NCBI RefSeq assembly: GCF_027941955.1
Contig: NZ_CP115960.1
Span: forward strand, 4,034,001 to 4,098,000
Reading direction: 5' to 3'
Length of the DNA: 64,000 nucleotides
Source: Sphingomonas sp. 7/4-4
Lineage (GTDB): Bacteria > Pseudomonadota > Alphaproteobacteria > Sphingomonadales > Sphingomonadaceae
Position 1 is the first letter of the stretch; every line of letters begins with the position of its first letter. Both the position numbers and the translations under genes were made by a program. Below, one piece after another: positions 37,278 to 46,008 of this stretch. The notes beneath the pieces were generated by a model that was given only the letters and a program-made list of their open reading frames with translations, had not been told where the DNA came from and ran no database searches.

Positions 37278-38156
37278 TCAGCCCTTGAGCATCCTGATGA
37301 TGCCAGAGAAATCGAGCGTCGCGCCTTCGCCGTTCGCGAATTTCTCGTACAGTTCCTCGGCGCGCGCAGCCATCGGCGTCTCGGCATCGACGCTCGCGGC
37401 GGCTTCGAGCGCGAGCTTGAGGTCCTTGAGCATCAGCGCGGCGGCGAACCCGCCTTGATAGTCGCGGTCGGCCGGAGTCTCGGGGCCGACGCCGGGGACG
37501 GGGCAATAACTGGTGACCGACCAGCTCTGGCCGGAGCTGACCGAGGCGATGTCGTAGAGCTTCTGCAAGTCGAGGCCGAGCTTCTCGGCGAGCGCGAAGC
37601 TCTCGCAGGTGGCGATCATCGTCGCGCCGAGCATCATGTTGTTGCATATCTTGGCGGCCTGGCCCGTGCCGCCGGCGCCGGCATGGATCACGGCCTTGCC
37701 CATGTCCGAGAGGAAGGGCTCGGCGCGCGCGAACGCCGCTTCGCTGCCGCCGACCATGAAGGTGAGCGTGCCGGCACTGGCCGCGGCGATCCCGCCCGAG
37801 ACGGGGGCGTCGACTGCGGCGAGGCCGTGGGCGCCGGCGGCTTCGGCGACCCGGCGCGCCGTGGCGACGTCGATCGTCGAGCAATCGATCAGGATCGCGC
37901 CCGCATCGGCATGCGGCAGGATATTGTCGGTATAGACGGCTTCGACATGGCGCCCGGCGGGGAGCATGGTGATCACTGCCTCGGCGCCCTCGATCGCGGC
38001 ATTGGCGTCCGCGACGGGCAGGCAGCCGGCCTTCTTCGCCTTGTCGAGCGCCTCGGCGGAAAGATCGTAAGCGCGGACATCGTGCCCGTGCTTCGCGAGG
38101 TTCGCGGCCATCCCGCCGCCCATATTGCCCAGCCCGATGAATGCGATGCGTGCCAT
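37278..38156 (-). CDS. mmsB: 3-hydroxyisobutyrate dehydrogenase
   Basis: 292 residues. NAD site FIGLGNMGGGMAANL, substrate loop DAPVSGGIAAASAGTLTFMVGG and catalytic Lys in GQAAKICNNMMLG; the SVTSYCPVPGVGPETPADRDYQGGF stretch is specific to MmsB. Oxidises 3-hydroxyisobutyrate to methylmalonate semialdehyde, which MmsA of the same operon consumes. Last valine-pathway gene of the operon, 10 bp behind the arginase-family gene. Confidence 0.95.
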   Translation of the reverse strand: MARIAFIGLGNMGGGMAANLAKHGHDVRAYDLSAEALDKAKKAGCLPVADANAAIEGAEAVITMLPAGRHVEAVYTDNILPHADAGAILIDCSTIDVATARRVAEAAGAHGLAAVDAPVSGGIAAASAGTLTFMVGGSEAAFARAEPFLSDMGKAVIHAGAGGTGQAAKICNNMMLGATMIATCESFALAEKLGLDLQKLYDIASVSSGQSWSVTSYCPVPGVGPETPADRDYQGGFAAALMLKDLKLALEAAASVDAETPMAARAEELYEKFANGEGATLDFSGIIRMLKG

Positions 38157-38166
38157 GGTTTCTTCC

Positions 38167-38970
38167 TTACTTCCGGACGGCGGCGTCGACGAGCCGCCGG
38201 ATCACCTTGCTTCCCTCACCAGCAGCTTCGTCGTCGGCGGGCGCGAATTCGGTGACGGTAAAGCCCACGACATCGCCCTCGCGCGCGATCCTGGCCACCA
38301 GCGCTTCCGCTGCGTCGATCGAGAGCCCGCCCGGCTCGCGATAGGCGAGATGGGGAAATTCGGTGGGCTCGAGCACGTCGAGGTCGAAATGCACATGGAC
38401 CGGGCCGGTGACCGGCGCGGGATCCAGCGTCGTCAGGCCATGCGCATCCCTGAACGCCCAATCGCCCGCATCGCCGACGCGGATTCCTGCATAGCGGAAG
38501 TGCGACGGATCCAGCGGCCGTCCCATCAGCGCGCGCATCGGCGCGGGCGCATTGCCGAGGATCGCGCTCACCGGCATGCCATGGAAACTGCCGCTGGGCG
38601 AAGTCTCGGGCGTGTTGGCGTCGAGATGCGCGTCGATCCAGATCACTGTCAGTCCGGGATGGATTCCGGTCAGCCAGTCGATCGTGGCCACGTCGACCGC
38701 GCAGTCGCCGCCGGCGGTCAGCAGGCGGCGCGGACGATGCTGCGCAAGCAGCGCCTGGGCGCTGTGGAACTGGTCGAGGATCGCCTCCCAGCGATGCACG
38801 CCCTCGCCATCGCCTTCGCGCGTGCTCAGGGGCACTTCCGCAAAGGGGCCATAAACGGCGCAGACTTCCGCCGCCGCCCGGGCGCCGCGCGGCAGATGCT
38901 CGTACCTGCCCGAGCCCTGCCACTGCGGATAAGCGAGCACCAGGTCGAACGCGGCATGCGTTTCGATCAT
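38167..38970 (-). CDS. arginase-family protein with Cys at a metal-ligand position
   Basis: 267 residues, ureohydrolase fold. Metal motifs: TAGGDCAVDVA (arginases have GGDH), WIDAHLDANTPETSPSGSFH and VHFDLDVLEP. The first His ligand is Cys here, as in an uncharacterised arginase subgroup with the same TPETSPSG.FHGM segment. Substrate unknown. Start overlaps the enoyl-CoA hydratase stop by one base (TAATG), so it is firmly part of the valine operon. Confidence 0.85.
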   Translation of the reverse strand: MIETHAAFDLVLAYPQWQGSGRYEHLPRGARAAAEVCAVYGPFAEVPLSTREGDGEGVHRWEAILDQFHSAQALLAQHRPRRLLTAGGDCAVDVATIDWLTGIHPGLTVIWIDAHLDANTPETSPSGSFHGMPVSAILGNAPAPMRALMGRPLDPSHFRYAGIRVGDAGDWAFRDAHGLTTLDPAPVTGPVHVHFDLDVLEPTEFPHLAYREPGGLSIDAAEALVARIAREGDVVGFTVTEFAPADDEAAGEGSKVIRRLVDAAVRK

Positions 38971-39749
38971 TATTTGCCGCTCCAGTCCCCCGGCCGCTTC
39001 TCGACAAAGGCGGTCATGCCTTCTTTCTGGTCGGCGGTGCCGAACAGGGCGTGGAACAGCCGGCGTTCGAAGGCAACGCCCTGCGCGAGCGTGGTCTCGT
39101 AGGCCGCGTTGACCATCTCCTTGTTGGCCAGCACTGCGAGCGGCGCCATGCCGGCGATCGCCGCGGCGGTCTTGACCGCATCCTCGACCAGCTCGGCGGC
39201 GGGAACGATGCGGGCGGCGAGGCCGGCGCGCTCGGCCTCGGCGGCGTCGATCATCCGGCCGGTGAGGCACATTTCCATCGCCTTGGCCTTGCCGACGGCG
39301 CGGGTGAGGCGCTGCGAGCCGCCCATGCCGGGCGAGACCGCGAGCTTGATCTCGGGCTGGCCGAACTTCGCAGTGTCGGCGGCGAGGATGAAGTCGCACA
39401 TCATCGCCAGCTCGCAGCCGCCGCCCAGCGCATAGCCGGCGACCGCGGCGATGATCGGTTTGCGGGTGCGGGTGAACGCGTCCCAACCGGCGAAGAAGTC
39501 ATGGCCGTACATGTCGGCAAAGCCCTGCGCCTGCATCTCCTTGATGTCGGCGCCCGCGGCGAAGGCTTTTTCGCTGCCGGTGATCACGGCGCAGCCCTGC
39601 GACGCGTCCTTGTCGAACGCGGTCATCGCGTCGAGCAATTCGGCCAGGACCTGGCTGTTGAGTGCGTTCAGTGCCTGCGGGCGATTGAGCGTGACGAGCG
39701 TGACGGCGCCGCGCTGTTCGACGAGGATGGTTTCATAGTCGGACATCAT
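38970..39749 (-). CDS. enoyl-CoA hydratase
   Basis: 259 residues, crotonase fold. Oxyanion-hole segments AFAAGADIKEM and AGYALGGGCELAMMCDF, and both catalytic Glu (GGGCELA and PEIKLAVSPGMGG). In the valine operon it probably hydrates methacrylyl-CoA to 3-hydroxyisobutyryl-CoA, the substrate of the next upstream gene; it could also serve fatty-acid oxidation. A 100-bp repeat separates it from the hydrolase gene. Confidence 0.92.
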   Translation of the reverse strand: MMSDYETILVEQRGAVTLVTLNRPQALNALNSQVLAELLDAMTAFDKDASQGCAVITGSEKAFAAGADIKEMQAQGFADMYGHDFFAGWDAFTRTRKPIIAAVAGYALGGGCELAMMCDFILAADTAKFGQPEIKLAVSPGMGGSQRLTRAVGKAKAMEMCLTGRMIDAAEAERAGLAARIVPAAELVEDAVKTAAAIAGMAPLAVLANKEMVNAAYETTLAQGVAFERRLFHALFGTADQKEGMTAFVEKRPGDWSGK

Positions 39750-39759
39750 TCTCTCCGTT

Positions 39760-39841
39760 CGTCATCCCGGCGAAGGCCGGGATCCGGAGCCACGAGCGGC
39801 GCGGCCGCCGGCTCTGGGCCCCGGCCTTCGCCGGGGTGACG
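39760..39841. repeat. inverted repeat of the GTCATCCCGGCGAAGGCCGG type
   Basis: A 32-base arm starting CGTCATCCCGGCGAAGGCCG (39760-39791) is inverted with few mismatches at 39810-39841. Each arm has its own CCCGGCGAAGGCCGGG hairpin. A widespread type in proteobacterial gaps; here inside the valine operon between the hydrolase and hydratase genes. Confidence 0.8.
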
Positions 39842-39849
39842 GTTGTTGT

Positions 39850-40896
39850 TCAGGCGGGCGCCCATGCCTGGTCTTCGGGCAGAGGCGCGAAAATCTGGTC
39901 GATGACGTGATCGGTGACGCCCTCGATCGTGGCGGGCTGCCAGCGCGGTTCATTGTCCTTGTCGACGATCACTGCGCGGACGCCTTCGGCGAAATCGGGG
40001 CGCTGGACGACACGGCTGGCGACCGCGAACTCCTGGCGCATCTCGTCCTCGAAGCTCGGCATGTGCCGGCCGAGGCGGACGAGGTGGAGCGATACCTTCA
40101 TGGCCTGCGGCGATTTGGTCGCGAGGATCGCCAGCTGCTCCTTTGCCCACAGGCCGGAATCGGCGGCGAGCGCGGCGATGATCTCTTCCAGCGTGTCGCC
40201 TGCGAACAGCCGGTCGATATCGGCGCGGTGTTCGAGGATCGTATCGTCGTCGGGAACGTCCGCCATGCCTTCGAGGACGCTGACGATCTCCGACGAGGGC
40301 CGCTCGATCAGCCCTTGCTTCGCTTCGTCGAGCTTTGCGCTGGCCATATAGTGTGTCGCGAGGCCCAGCTTCAGGCAGTCGGCGCCGTTTAGCCGGGCGC
40401 CGGTGAGCGCGAGATATTCGCCGATCCGCCCCGGCAGCCGCGAAAGATACCAGCCGCCGCCGACATCGGGGAACAGGCCGATCCCGGTCTCCGGCATCGC
40501 GAATCTGGTGTTTTCGGTGGCGACGCGGAACTTCGCGGGCATCGATATGCCGACCCCGCCGCCCATGGTGATCCCGTCCATGAAGGCGACGATCGGCTTG
40601 GCGTAGGTGAACAGCGCGTGGTTGAGCTGGTACTCGACGCGGAAGAAGTCGCGCGCCGCCGCGCCGTCGCCCGCGCCGCTCTCCGCGATCATCCGGATGT
40701 CGCCCCCGGCGCAGAAGCCGCGGCCCTCGGCATGGTCGATCAGCACGGCCTCGACATCAGTGTCGCTGCGCCAGGCAAGGAGCGCATCGAGCATCTTCGC
40801 GCACATCGCGGTGTTGAGCGCGTGGATCGCCTTGGGCCGGTTGAGCCGGATGCGGCCGGTCCGGCCTTCGACGAAGGTGAGGACGTCGTCGGTCAC
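39850..40896 (-). CDS. 3-hydroxyisobutyryl-CoA hydrolase
   Basis: 348 residues, crotonase superfamily, HIBCH type. Motifs: GRGFCAGGDIRMI, AFMDGITMGGGVGISMPAKF, FAMPETGIGLFPDVGGGWYLSRLPG. Cleaves 3-hydroxyisobutyryl-CoA to the free acid, avoiding accumulation of reactive methacrylyl-CoA. GTG start overlaps the acyl-CoA dehydrogenase stop (GTGA). The open frame upstream joins the deacetylase frame only because of an indel there. Confidence 0.94.
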   Translation of the reverse strand: MTDDVLTFVEGRTGRIRLNRPKAIHALNTAMCAKMLDALLAWRSDTDVEAVLIDHAEGRGFCAGGDIRMIAESGAGDGAAARDFFRVEYQLNHALFTYAKPIVAFMDGITMGGGVGISMPAKFRVATENTRFAMPETGIGLFPDVGGGWYLSRLPGRIGEYLALTGARLNGADCLKLGLATHYMASAKLDEAKQGLIERPSSEIVSVLEGMADVPDDDTILEHRADIDRLFAGDTLEEIIAALAADSGLWAKEQLAILATKSPQAMKVSLHLVRLGRHMPSFEDEMRQEFAVASRVVQRPDFAEGVRAVIVDKDNEPRWQPATIEGVTDHVIDQIFAPLPEDQAWAPA

Positions 40897-42038
40897 TGCC
40901 GCGTCAGCTCCCGCCCGACGATCATCCGCATGACCTGGTTGGTGCCCTCGAGGATCGAGTGGACGCGCAGGTCGCGCCAGAAGCGCTCGATCGGATAGTC
41001 CTGCAGATAGCCGTAACCGCCGTGGAGCTGGAGCGCGCGGTCGACCACCGACGAGCCCGTATCGGTGGCGAGGCGCTTGGCCATTGCGGCGAACTTGGTC
41101 TTGTCGGGTGCGCCGGCAGTGACCTTGGCGGCGGCGAGATAGAGCAGCGCGCGGGCGGCCTCGAGCTCGGTCGCCATGTCGGCGAGGGTGAACTGGGTGT
41201 TCTGGAAATCGGCGATCGGCTTGCCGAACTGCTGGCGGTCCTTGGTATAGGTGATCGCCTCGTCGAGGCAGCGCTGCGCGCCGCCCAGCGAGCAGGCGCC
41301 GATGTTGAGCCGGCCGCCGTCGAGGCCCATCATCGCGAAGCGGAACCCCTCGCCCTCGCCGCCGACGCGGTTCTCGACCGGCACGCGGACATCCTCGAAG
41401 GTCACTTGCCGCGTCGGCTGCGAATGCCAGCCGAGCTTGCGCTCGTTGGCACCGAAACTGACCCCCGGCATGTCCTTTTCTATGACCAGGCACGAGATGC
41501 CCTTCGGGCCCTCCTCGCCGGTGCGGACCATCGTGACATAGACTTCGTTCTCGCCGGCGCCGGAGATGAACTGCTTCGATCCGTTGACGACATAATGATC
41601 GCCATCCAGCACTGCGCGCGTCTTGAGCGCGGCGGCGTCGGAGCCCGAGCTCGGCTCGGTGAGGCAATAGCTGGCGATGCGTTCCATCGTGATCAGCGAA
41701 GGGAGGTATTTGTCCTTCACCGCCTGCGAGCCGAACGTGTCGATCATCCAGCTCGCCATGTTGTGGATCGAGATGAAGGCGCTGGTCGACGGGCAGCCAT
41801 AGGCCATCGCCTCCATGATCAACGCCGCCTCGAGGCGGCCGAGGCCGATCCCGCCGCTTGCCTCGGACACGTAGATCGAGGCGAAGCCGAGCTCGGCGGC
41901 CGCCCGGATCGTTTCGCGCGGGAAGATGTGCTTCTCGTCCCATTCGGCCGCGTGCGGCGTGATCGCATCGGCAGTGAATTGCCGCGCCATCTCCTGGATC
42001 TGGAGCTGCTCGTCGGTGAGTTCGAACTGGGTGGTCAT
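40893..42038 (-). CDS. acyl-CoA dehydrogenase, isobutyryl-CoA type
   Basis: 381 residues. FAD/substrate motifs SYCLTEPSSGSDAAALKT and QLHGGYGYLQDYPIERFWRD; catalytic Glu in SILEGTNQVMRMIVGR. Placed between the deacetylase gene and the HIBYL-CoA hydrolase, it most likely oxidises isobutyryl-CoA to methacrylyl-CoA. Start at ATG 42038 (MTTQFELTDEQLQIQ) overlaps the deacetylase stop by ATGA; the longer frame to 42206 is antisense noise. Confidence 0.94.
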   Translation of the reverse strand: MTTQFELTDEQLQIQEMARQFTADAITPHAAEWDEKHIFPRETIRAAAELGFASIYVSEASGGIGLGRLEAALIMEAMAYGCPSTSAFISIHNMASWMIDTFGSQAVKDKYLPSLITMERIASYCLTEPSSGSDAAALKTRAVLDGDHYVVNGSKQFISGAGENEVYVTMVRTGEEGPKGISCLVIEKDMPGVSFGANERKLGWHSQPTRQVTFEDVRVPVENRVGGEGEGFRFAMMGLDGGRLNIGACSLGGAQRCLDEAITYTKDRQQFGKPIADFQNTQFTLADMATELEAARALLYLAAAKVTAGAPDKTKFAAMAKRLATDTGSSVVDRALQLHGGYGYLQDYPIERFWRDLRVHSILEGTNQVMRMIVGRELTRQ

Positions 42039-42966
42039 GGGGCTTTCTCGTGCAGCACCCGCTCGGCGAAGAGCCGGTTGGCGAGGGTGATGTTGTTGCG
42101 TTCGTACCAGCGGGGGCGGGGAGGCCCTTTTCCCAGGCGAGCAGCTCGGTGAGCGTGCCGTTGGCGCTGGGCACGTCGGGGGCGGCGGCCTTGAGCGGAT
42201 CGGCATAGGCCGTGTCCGCCGTGACGATCTCCCAGCCGTCGGCGCGCAAGGCCTTGACCAGATCGACGATGAAGAGTGCGGCGATGTCGGTCTCGTGGAG
42301 CAGCATCACGTGCGGCGGCGATCGGCCGATCGACTTGACCATCAACGCGTCGGCGAAGTCGGCGGCCTGGACGTGGGTCTCGACATAGAGATCGCGCAGC
42401 GCGGCCATGTCGATCTTCTTGCCGGCCCTTTTCGCATCGACCGTGAGCTTCTCGATATTCCAGTCCGAGCCTTCGGCAGTGACATAGCCGTTGGTCAGGC
42501 CGCGCTCGGCCAGGCCCGCGCGGACGGCATCGCGCTTCGCTTTGTCCTTGCCGCCCTCGTCGAGGAAGGGATAGCGGAACCACGGTCGGCGGCCGGGGCG
42601 CGGCTTGAGCCATGCTTCCGCCTTGTCCACATCGGCGAGATAGTCGGCGACTGTGAGCTGGTTGAGATGCGGGTGGCTGAAGCTGTGATCGGCAATGACG
42701 TGGCCGGCGCGGACATAGCGATCCACCACTGCTTCGTCGCCGGGCTCCTGGACCTTGCCCGGATTGACAAAGAAGGCGGCCTGCTCGACCCGCGCCTTCC
42801 TGAGCGCCGCGACGAGCCGCTTGCTGCGTTCCTCCTTGGTAAAGAAGGCGCCGACGCCGCGCGGCGTGTCGTCGAAGGTGAGGGCGATGCGCTTTTGCGC
42901 GGCCGCCGCGGGGGCGAGCGCGAGCAGGACAAGCGCGATGAGGGCGGTGGCGAGGCTGCGGATCAT
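42035..42966 (-). CDS. exported polysaccharide deacetylase-like protein, frameshifted
   Basis: Signal peptide MIRSLATALIALVLLALAPAAAA. NodB-type motifs: RIALTFDDTPRG (catalytic Asp pair), ADHSFSHPHLNQL (metal His) and WFRYPFLDEGG; MLLHETD is the later His motif. One C is missing from the run at 42118-42121 near the 3' end; repair continues RPRWYERNNITLANRLF to the stop at 42035, 310 residues. Removes acyl groups from a cell-wall or exported glycan. Its overlaps on both sides (ATGA) tie it to the valine operon although its role looks unrelated. Confidence 0.85.
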
Positions 42967-43463
42967 GCGCAGCGACGGTAGCGCAACGCGCCGGGCATTG
43001 CATCGTCGCCCTGCTCGCGGCGGACGAGCGTCTGGCCATTGTCCTGCGCGTCGAGCGTCATGCGGCGCGTCCAGCTCTGGCCCTCGCCGGTCATCGCGAA
43101 GTCGGCGGCGATCCGGCCGGCGTCGCGCTCGACGATCTTGCCCAAAGTGCCGACCGATTCGTAGAAGCGCAGCGTATCGCCGGTGATCGTCAGCAGCCCC
43201 TTATTGTCGCCCTTGGTCGAGGTGCAGTCGGCGGGGACGAGACCCCAGCGGCCGTGCAGCGCCGTCGGGATGCCCGTGCCGATATCGGGAGCGGGCGACG
43301 CCGTGGCGCTTGGCGCAGCTTCCGGCGGCGCGGGGGTGGTCGCGACATTGTTGTCGGTGAGCACCACGCTGTCGTTGGTCGCGGCCTTTTCGGTGCCGCC
43401 GCCGCAGCCGGCGAGCGACAGCGCGGCGAGGCTGATGGCGGCGATCATCGCGGCTTTGCGCAT
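42963..43463 (-). CDS. lipoprotein of unknown function
   Basis: 166 residues. Lipobox LSLAGCGGG after a clear signal (MRKAAMIAAISLAAL). A Thr/Ala/Pro linker follows, then a compact domain GRWGLVPADCTSTKGDNKGLLTITGDTLRFYESVG, a layout seen in small sphingomonad lipoproteins. ATG follows AAGGA at seven bases; its stop overlaps the deacetylase start. Inserted in the valine operon between mmsA and the deacetylase. Confidence 0.8.
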   Translation of the reverse strand: MRKAAMIAAISLAALSLAGCGGGTEKAATNDSVVLTDNNVATTPAPPEAAPSATASPAPDIGTGIPTALHGRWGLVPADCTSTKGDNKGLLTITGDTLRFYESVGTLGKIVERDAGRIAADFAMTGEGQSWTRRMTLDAQDNGQTLVRREQGDDAMPGALRYRRCA

Positions 43464-43525
43464 CTCGAGTCCTTCAAATCGTTTCGGTTTCGAGCCCAAC
43501 GCCGGGCGGCGCAAGGTCGATCCGC

Positions 43526-45022
43526 TCACCCCATCGTGGGAATGACGAAGGCGTTGCCACCGTCGGGCGAGCCGTCGGGCCAGCGCTGGGTGATGGTCTT
43601 GACCTTGGTCCAGAAGCGGACGCCTTCCATGCCGTGCTGGTTGACGTCGCCGAACGCGCTGCGCTTCCAGCCGCCGAAGCTGTGATAGGCGACGGGGACC
43701 GGGATCGGCACGTTGATGCCGACCATCCCGACATTGACCCGCGCCGCGAACTCGCGCGCGGCGTGGCCGTTGCGGGTGAAGATCGCGACGCCGTTGCCGT
43801 ATTGGTGCTCGCTGGGGAGGCGCAACGCGGTCTCAAAATCGGGAGCGCGGACGATCTGGAGGACCGGGCCGAAAATCTCCTCCTTGTACGACTGCATGTC
43901 GGTGGTGACGCGGTCGAACAGCGACGGGCCGATGAAGAAGCCTTGCTCATGCCCCTGCAGTTGGAAGCCGCGGCCGTCGACGACGAGCTCGGCGCCTTCG
44001 TCGACTCCGGTCTGGATCCAGTTCTCGACGCGCTGCTTGTGCGCGGCGTTCACGACCGGGCCGTAATGCGCGTCATTGTCGGTCGAGACACCGACGCGCA
44101 GCTTCTCGATCGCGGGGAGCAGCTTGGCGCGCAGCGCGTCGGCGGTCTTGTCGCCGACAGGCACGACCACCGGCAGCGCCATGCAGCGCTCGCCCGCCGA
44201 ACCGAACGCGGCGCCCGACAGATCGGCGACGACCTGGTCGAGATCGGCATCGGGCATGACGATGCCGTGGTTTTTGGCGCCGCCCATCGCCTGGACGCGC
44301 TTGCCCGCCTCGACGCCGCGGCGATAGACATAATGGGCGATGTCAGACGAGCCGACGAAGCTGACTGCGCTGATCGCCGGATGGTCGAGAATCGCGTCGA
44401 CCATTTCCTTGTCGCCGTGCACGACCTGCAGGATGCCCTCCGGCAGCCCCGCTTCGAGCATCAGCTCGGCCAGGCGGACGGGGACCGAAGGGTCACGCTC
44501 GCTGGGCTTGAGCAGGAAGGCGTTGCCGCAGGCGATCGCCACGCCCGACATCCACAGGGGGATCATCGCGGGGAAGTTGAACGGCGTGATGCCGGCGCCG
44601 ATGCCGAGCGGCTGGCGCATGCTGTAGACGTCGATGCCGGGGCCGGCGCCCTGGGTATATTCGCCCTTGAGTGCGTGCGGGATACCGCAGGCGAACTCGA
44701 TCACCTCCAGACCGCGCTGGATGTCGCCCTTGGAGTCGGCGATGACCTTGCCGTGTTCGGACGAGAGCAGGTGCGCGAGCGAATCCATGTTCGCCTCGAC
44801 CAGCTCCTTGAACTTGAACATCACGCGGGCGCGGCGCTGCGGATTGGTCGCGGCCCAGCCCGGCTGCGCGGCTTGCGCGGCGGCGACGGCGCGGTCGAGA
44901 TCGGCCTGAGTGCCGAGCGACACGCGCGCCTGCACCTGCCCGGTGTTGGGATCGAAAACGTCCGAGGTGCGCGACGCGCCTCCGCCCGGATTCCCCGCGA
45001 TGAGATGGTCGATCGTGCGCAT
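43526..45022 (-). CDS. mmsA: methylmalonate-semialdehyde dehydrogenase (acylating)
   Basis: 498 residues. ALDH fold with ITPFNFPAMIPLWM, VGSSDIAHYVYRRG, catalytic Cys in AFGSAGERCMALPV and the MmsA-typical end VPVAYHSFGGWKRSAFGDVNQHG. Makes propionyl-CoA from methylmalonate semialdehyde using NAD and CoA, the last step of valine degradation. ATG follows GGAGAG; first gene of the operon. Confidence 0.95.
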   Translation of the reverse strand: MRTIDHLIAGNPGGGASRTSDVFDPNTGQVQARVSLGTQADLDRAVAAAQAAQPGWAATNPQRRARVMFKFKELVEANMDSLAHLLSSEHGKVIADSKGDIQRGLEVIEFACGIPHALKGEYTQGAGPGIDVYSMRQPLGIGAGITPFNFPAMIPLWMSGVAIACGNAFLLKPSERDPSVPVRLAELMLEAGLPEGILQVVHGDKEMVDAILDHPAISAVSFVGSSDIAHYVYRRGVEAGKRVQAMGGAKNHGIVMPDADLDQVVADLSGAAFGSAGERCMALPVVVPVGDKTADALRAKLLPAIEKLRVGVSTDNDAHYGPVVNAAHKQRVENWIQTGVDEGAELVVDGRGFQLQGHEQGFFIGPSLFDRVTTDMQSYKEEIFGPVLQIVRAPDFETALRLPSEHQYGNGVAIFTRNGHAAREFAARVNVGMVGINVPIPVPVAYHSFGGWKRSAFGDVNQHGMEGVRFWTKVKTITQRWPDGSPDGGNAFVIPTMG

Positions 45023-45105
45023 AAAACTCTCCTGCGGCGGACGCGATGGCCCGACTCGTCGTGTAATTTTATTGCGCAATGGCACAGCGGGTGCGGCTTC
45101 TCAAT

Positions 45106-45229
45106 CCTCCCTCGCGTGAGCGGGGAGGTGGCGCCGAAGGCGACGGAGGGGCTTGGCCCCAGGCTGTTCGCTCGCGGCCAAGCCCCTCCGTCATGCTGCG
45201 CATGCCACCTCCCCGCTTCGCGAGGGAGG
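45106..45229. repeat. 124-bp MITE-like inverted repeat (copy 2)
   Basis: CCTCCCTCGCGTGAGCGGGGAGG at 45106-45128 and its inverse (begins CCTCCCCGCTTCGCGAGG) at 45208-45229. Inner arms GGAGGGGCTTGGCC and GGCCAAGCCCCTCC pair too. Sibling of the copy at 29446. Lies between mmsA and the btuD 3' end. Confidence 0.88.
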
Positions 45230-45232
45230 ATT

Positions 45233-46008
45233 TTAGCGGGTCCGCCCGATCGGCACGGGCAGGAGGCGGCCTTGTTCGTCGGGGACGATCATCACTTCCA
45301 CCCCGAACGCCTCGCGCAACGGCTGGTGCGCCAGTGCCTCCGCGGCGGGGCCGAACGCTACCACTTCGCCTTGCTTGAGCAGCAGTACGTCATCGGCCGC
45401 GCGCGCGGCCTGGATCAGGTCGTGGAGGACGATCACGACGCCCATGCCGGTCGCGGCGAGCGCGCGGAGCTGGTCGAGAAGCCCGAGCTGATGCACCGGG
45501 TCGAGGCTGGCGAGCGGCTCGTCGGCAAGCAGCCATTGCGGTTCGCCGGCGAGGACGCGGGCGAGCAGGACGCGGGCGCGCTCGCCGCCCGAGAGCTGGT
45601 CGGCGCCGCGATCGGCGAGGGGTGCGTATCGGTGGCGCCGAGTGCCGCACCGATCGCCATCGCGTCCGCCTGCGAAATGCCGGCAAAAGGCGAACGGTGC
45701 GGCAGGCGGCCGAGCGCGACGAGATCGTGGACATGCATGTTCCAGTGCACCGTCGCGTCCTGCGGCAGATAGCCGATCAGGCGCGCGCGCTCGCGCGGCT
45801 CGATCCGGGCGATGTGCCGCCCGCCGAGCTTGACGTGACCGGCGTCGGGATCGAGCAGCCCAGCCAAGGTCTTGACCAAAGTCGACTTGCCCGAGCCATT
45901 GGGCCCGAGGATCGCAGTGACGCGGCCCGGCTGGAAGGCGGCGCTGACGCCGGTGAGCACCCGGCGGTTGCCGAGGCTGACGGCGAGATCGCTGACGCTC
46001 AGCTCCAT
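45233..46008 (-). CDS. btuD: ABC transporter ATPase BtuD (B12 import), frameshifted
   Basis: Walker A GPNGSGKSTLVKTL, Q-loop YLPQDATVHW, signature LSGGERARVLLAR, Walker B WLLADEPLASLD and H-loop HDLIQAARAADDVLLL. One C is missing from the run at 45620-45623 (DTHP should continue LADRGADQLSGGE). Repair gives 258 residues, right for the FecE/BtuD/HmuV group. ATG 46008 overlaps the permease end by ten bases. Placed in the B12 riboswitch operon, so cobalamin import is the likely task. Confidence 0.9.

Noticed and set aside
35384..37288. 634-codon plus-strand open frame opposite chaA and the beta-helix gene
   Set aside because: Antisense shadow of two recognisable genes; composition is not protein-like.
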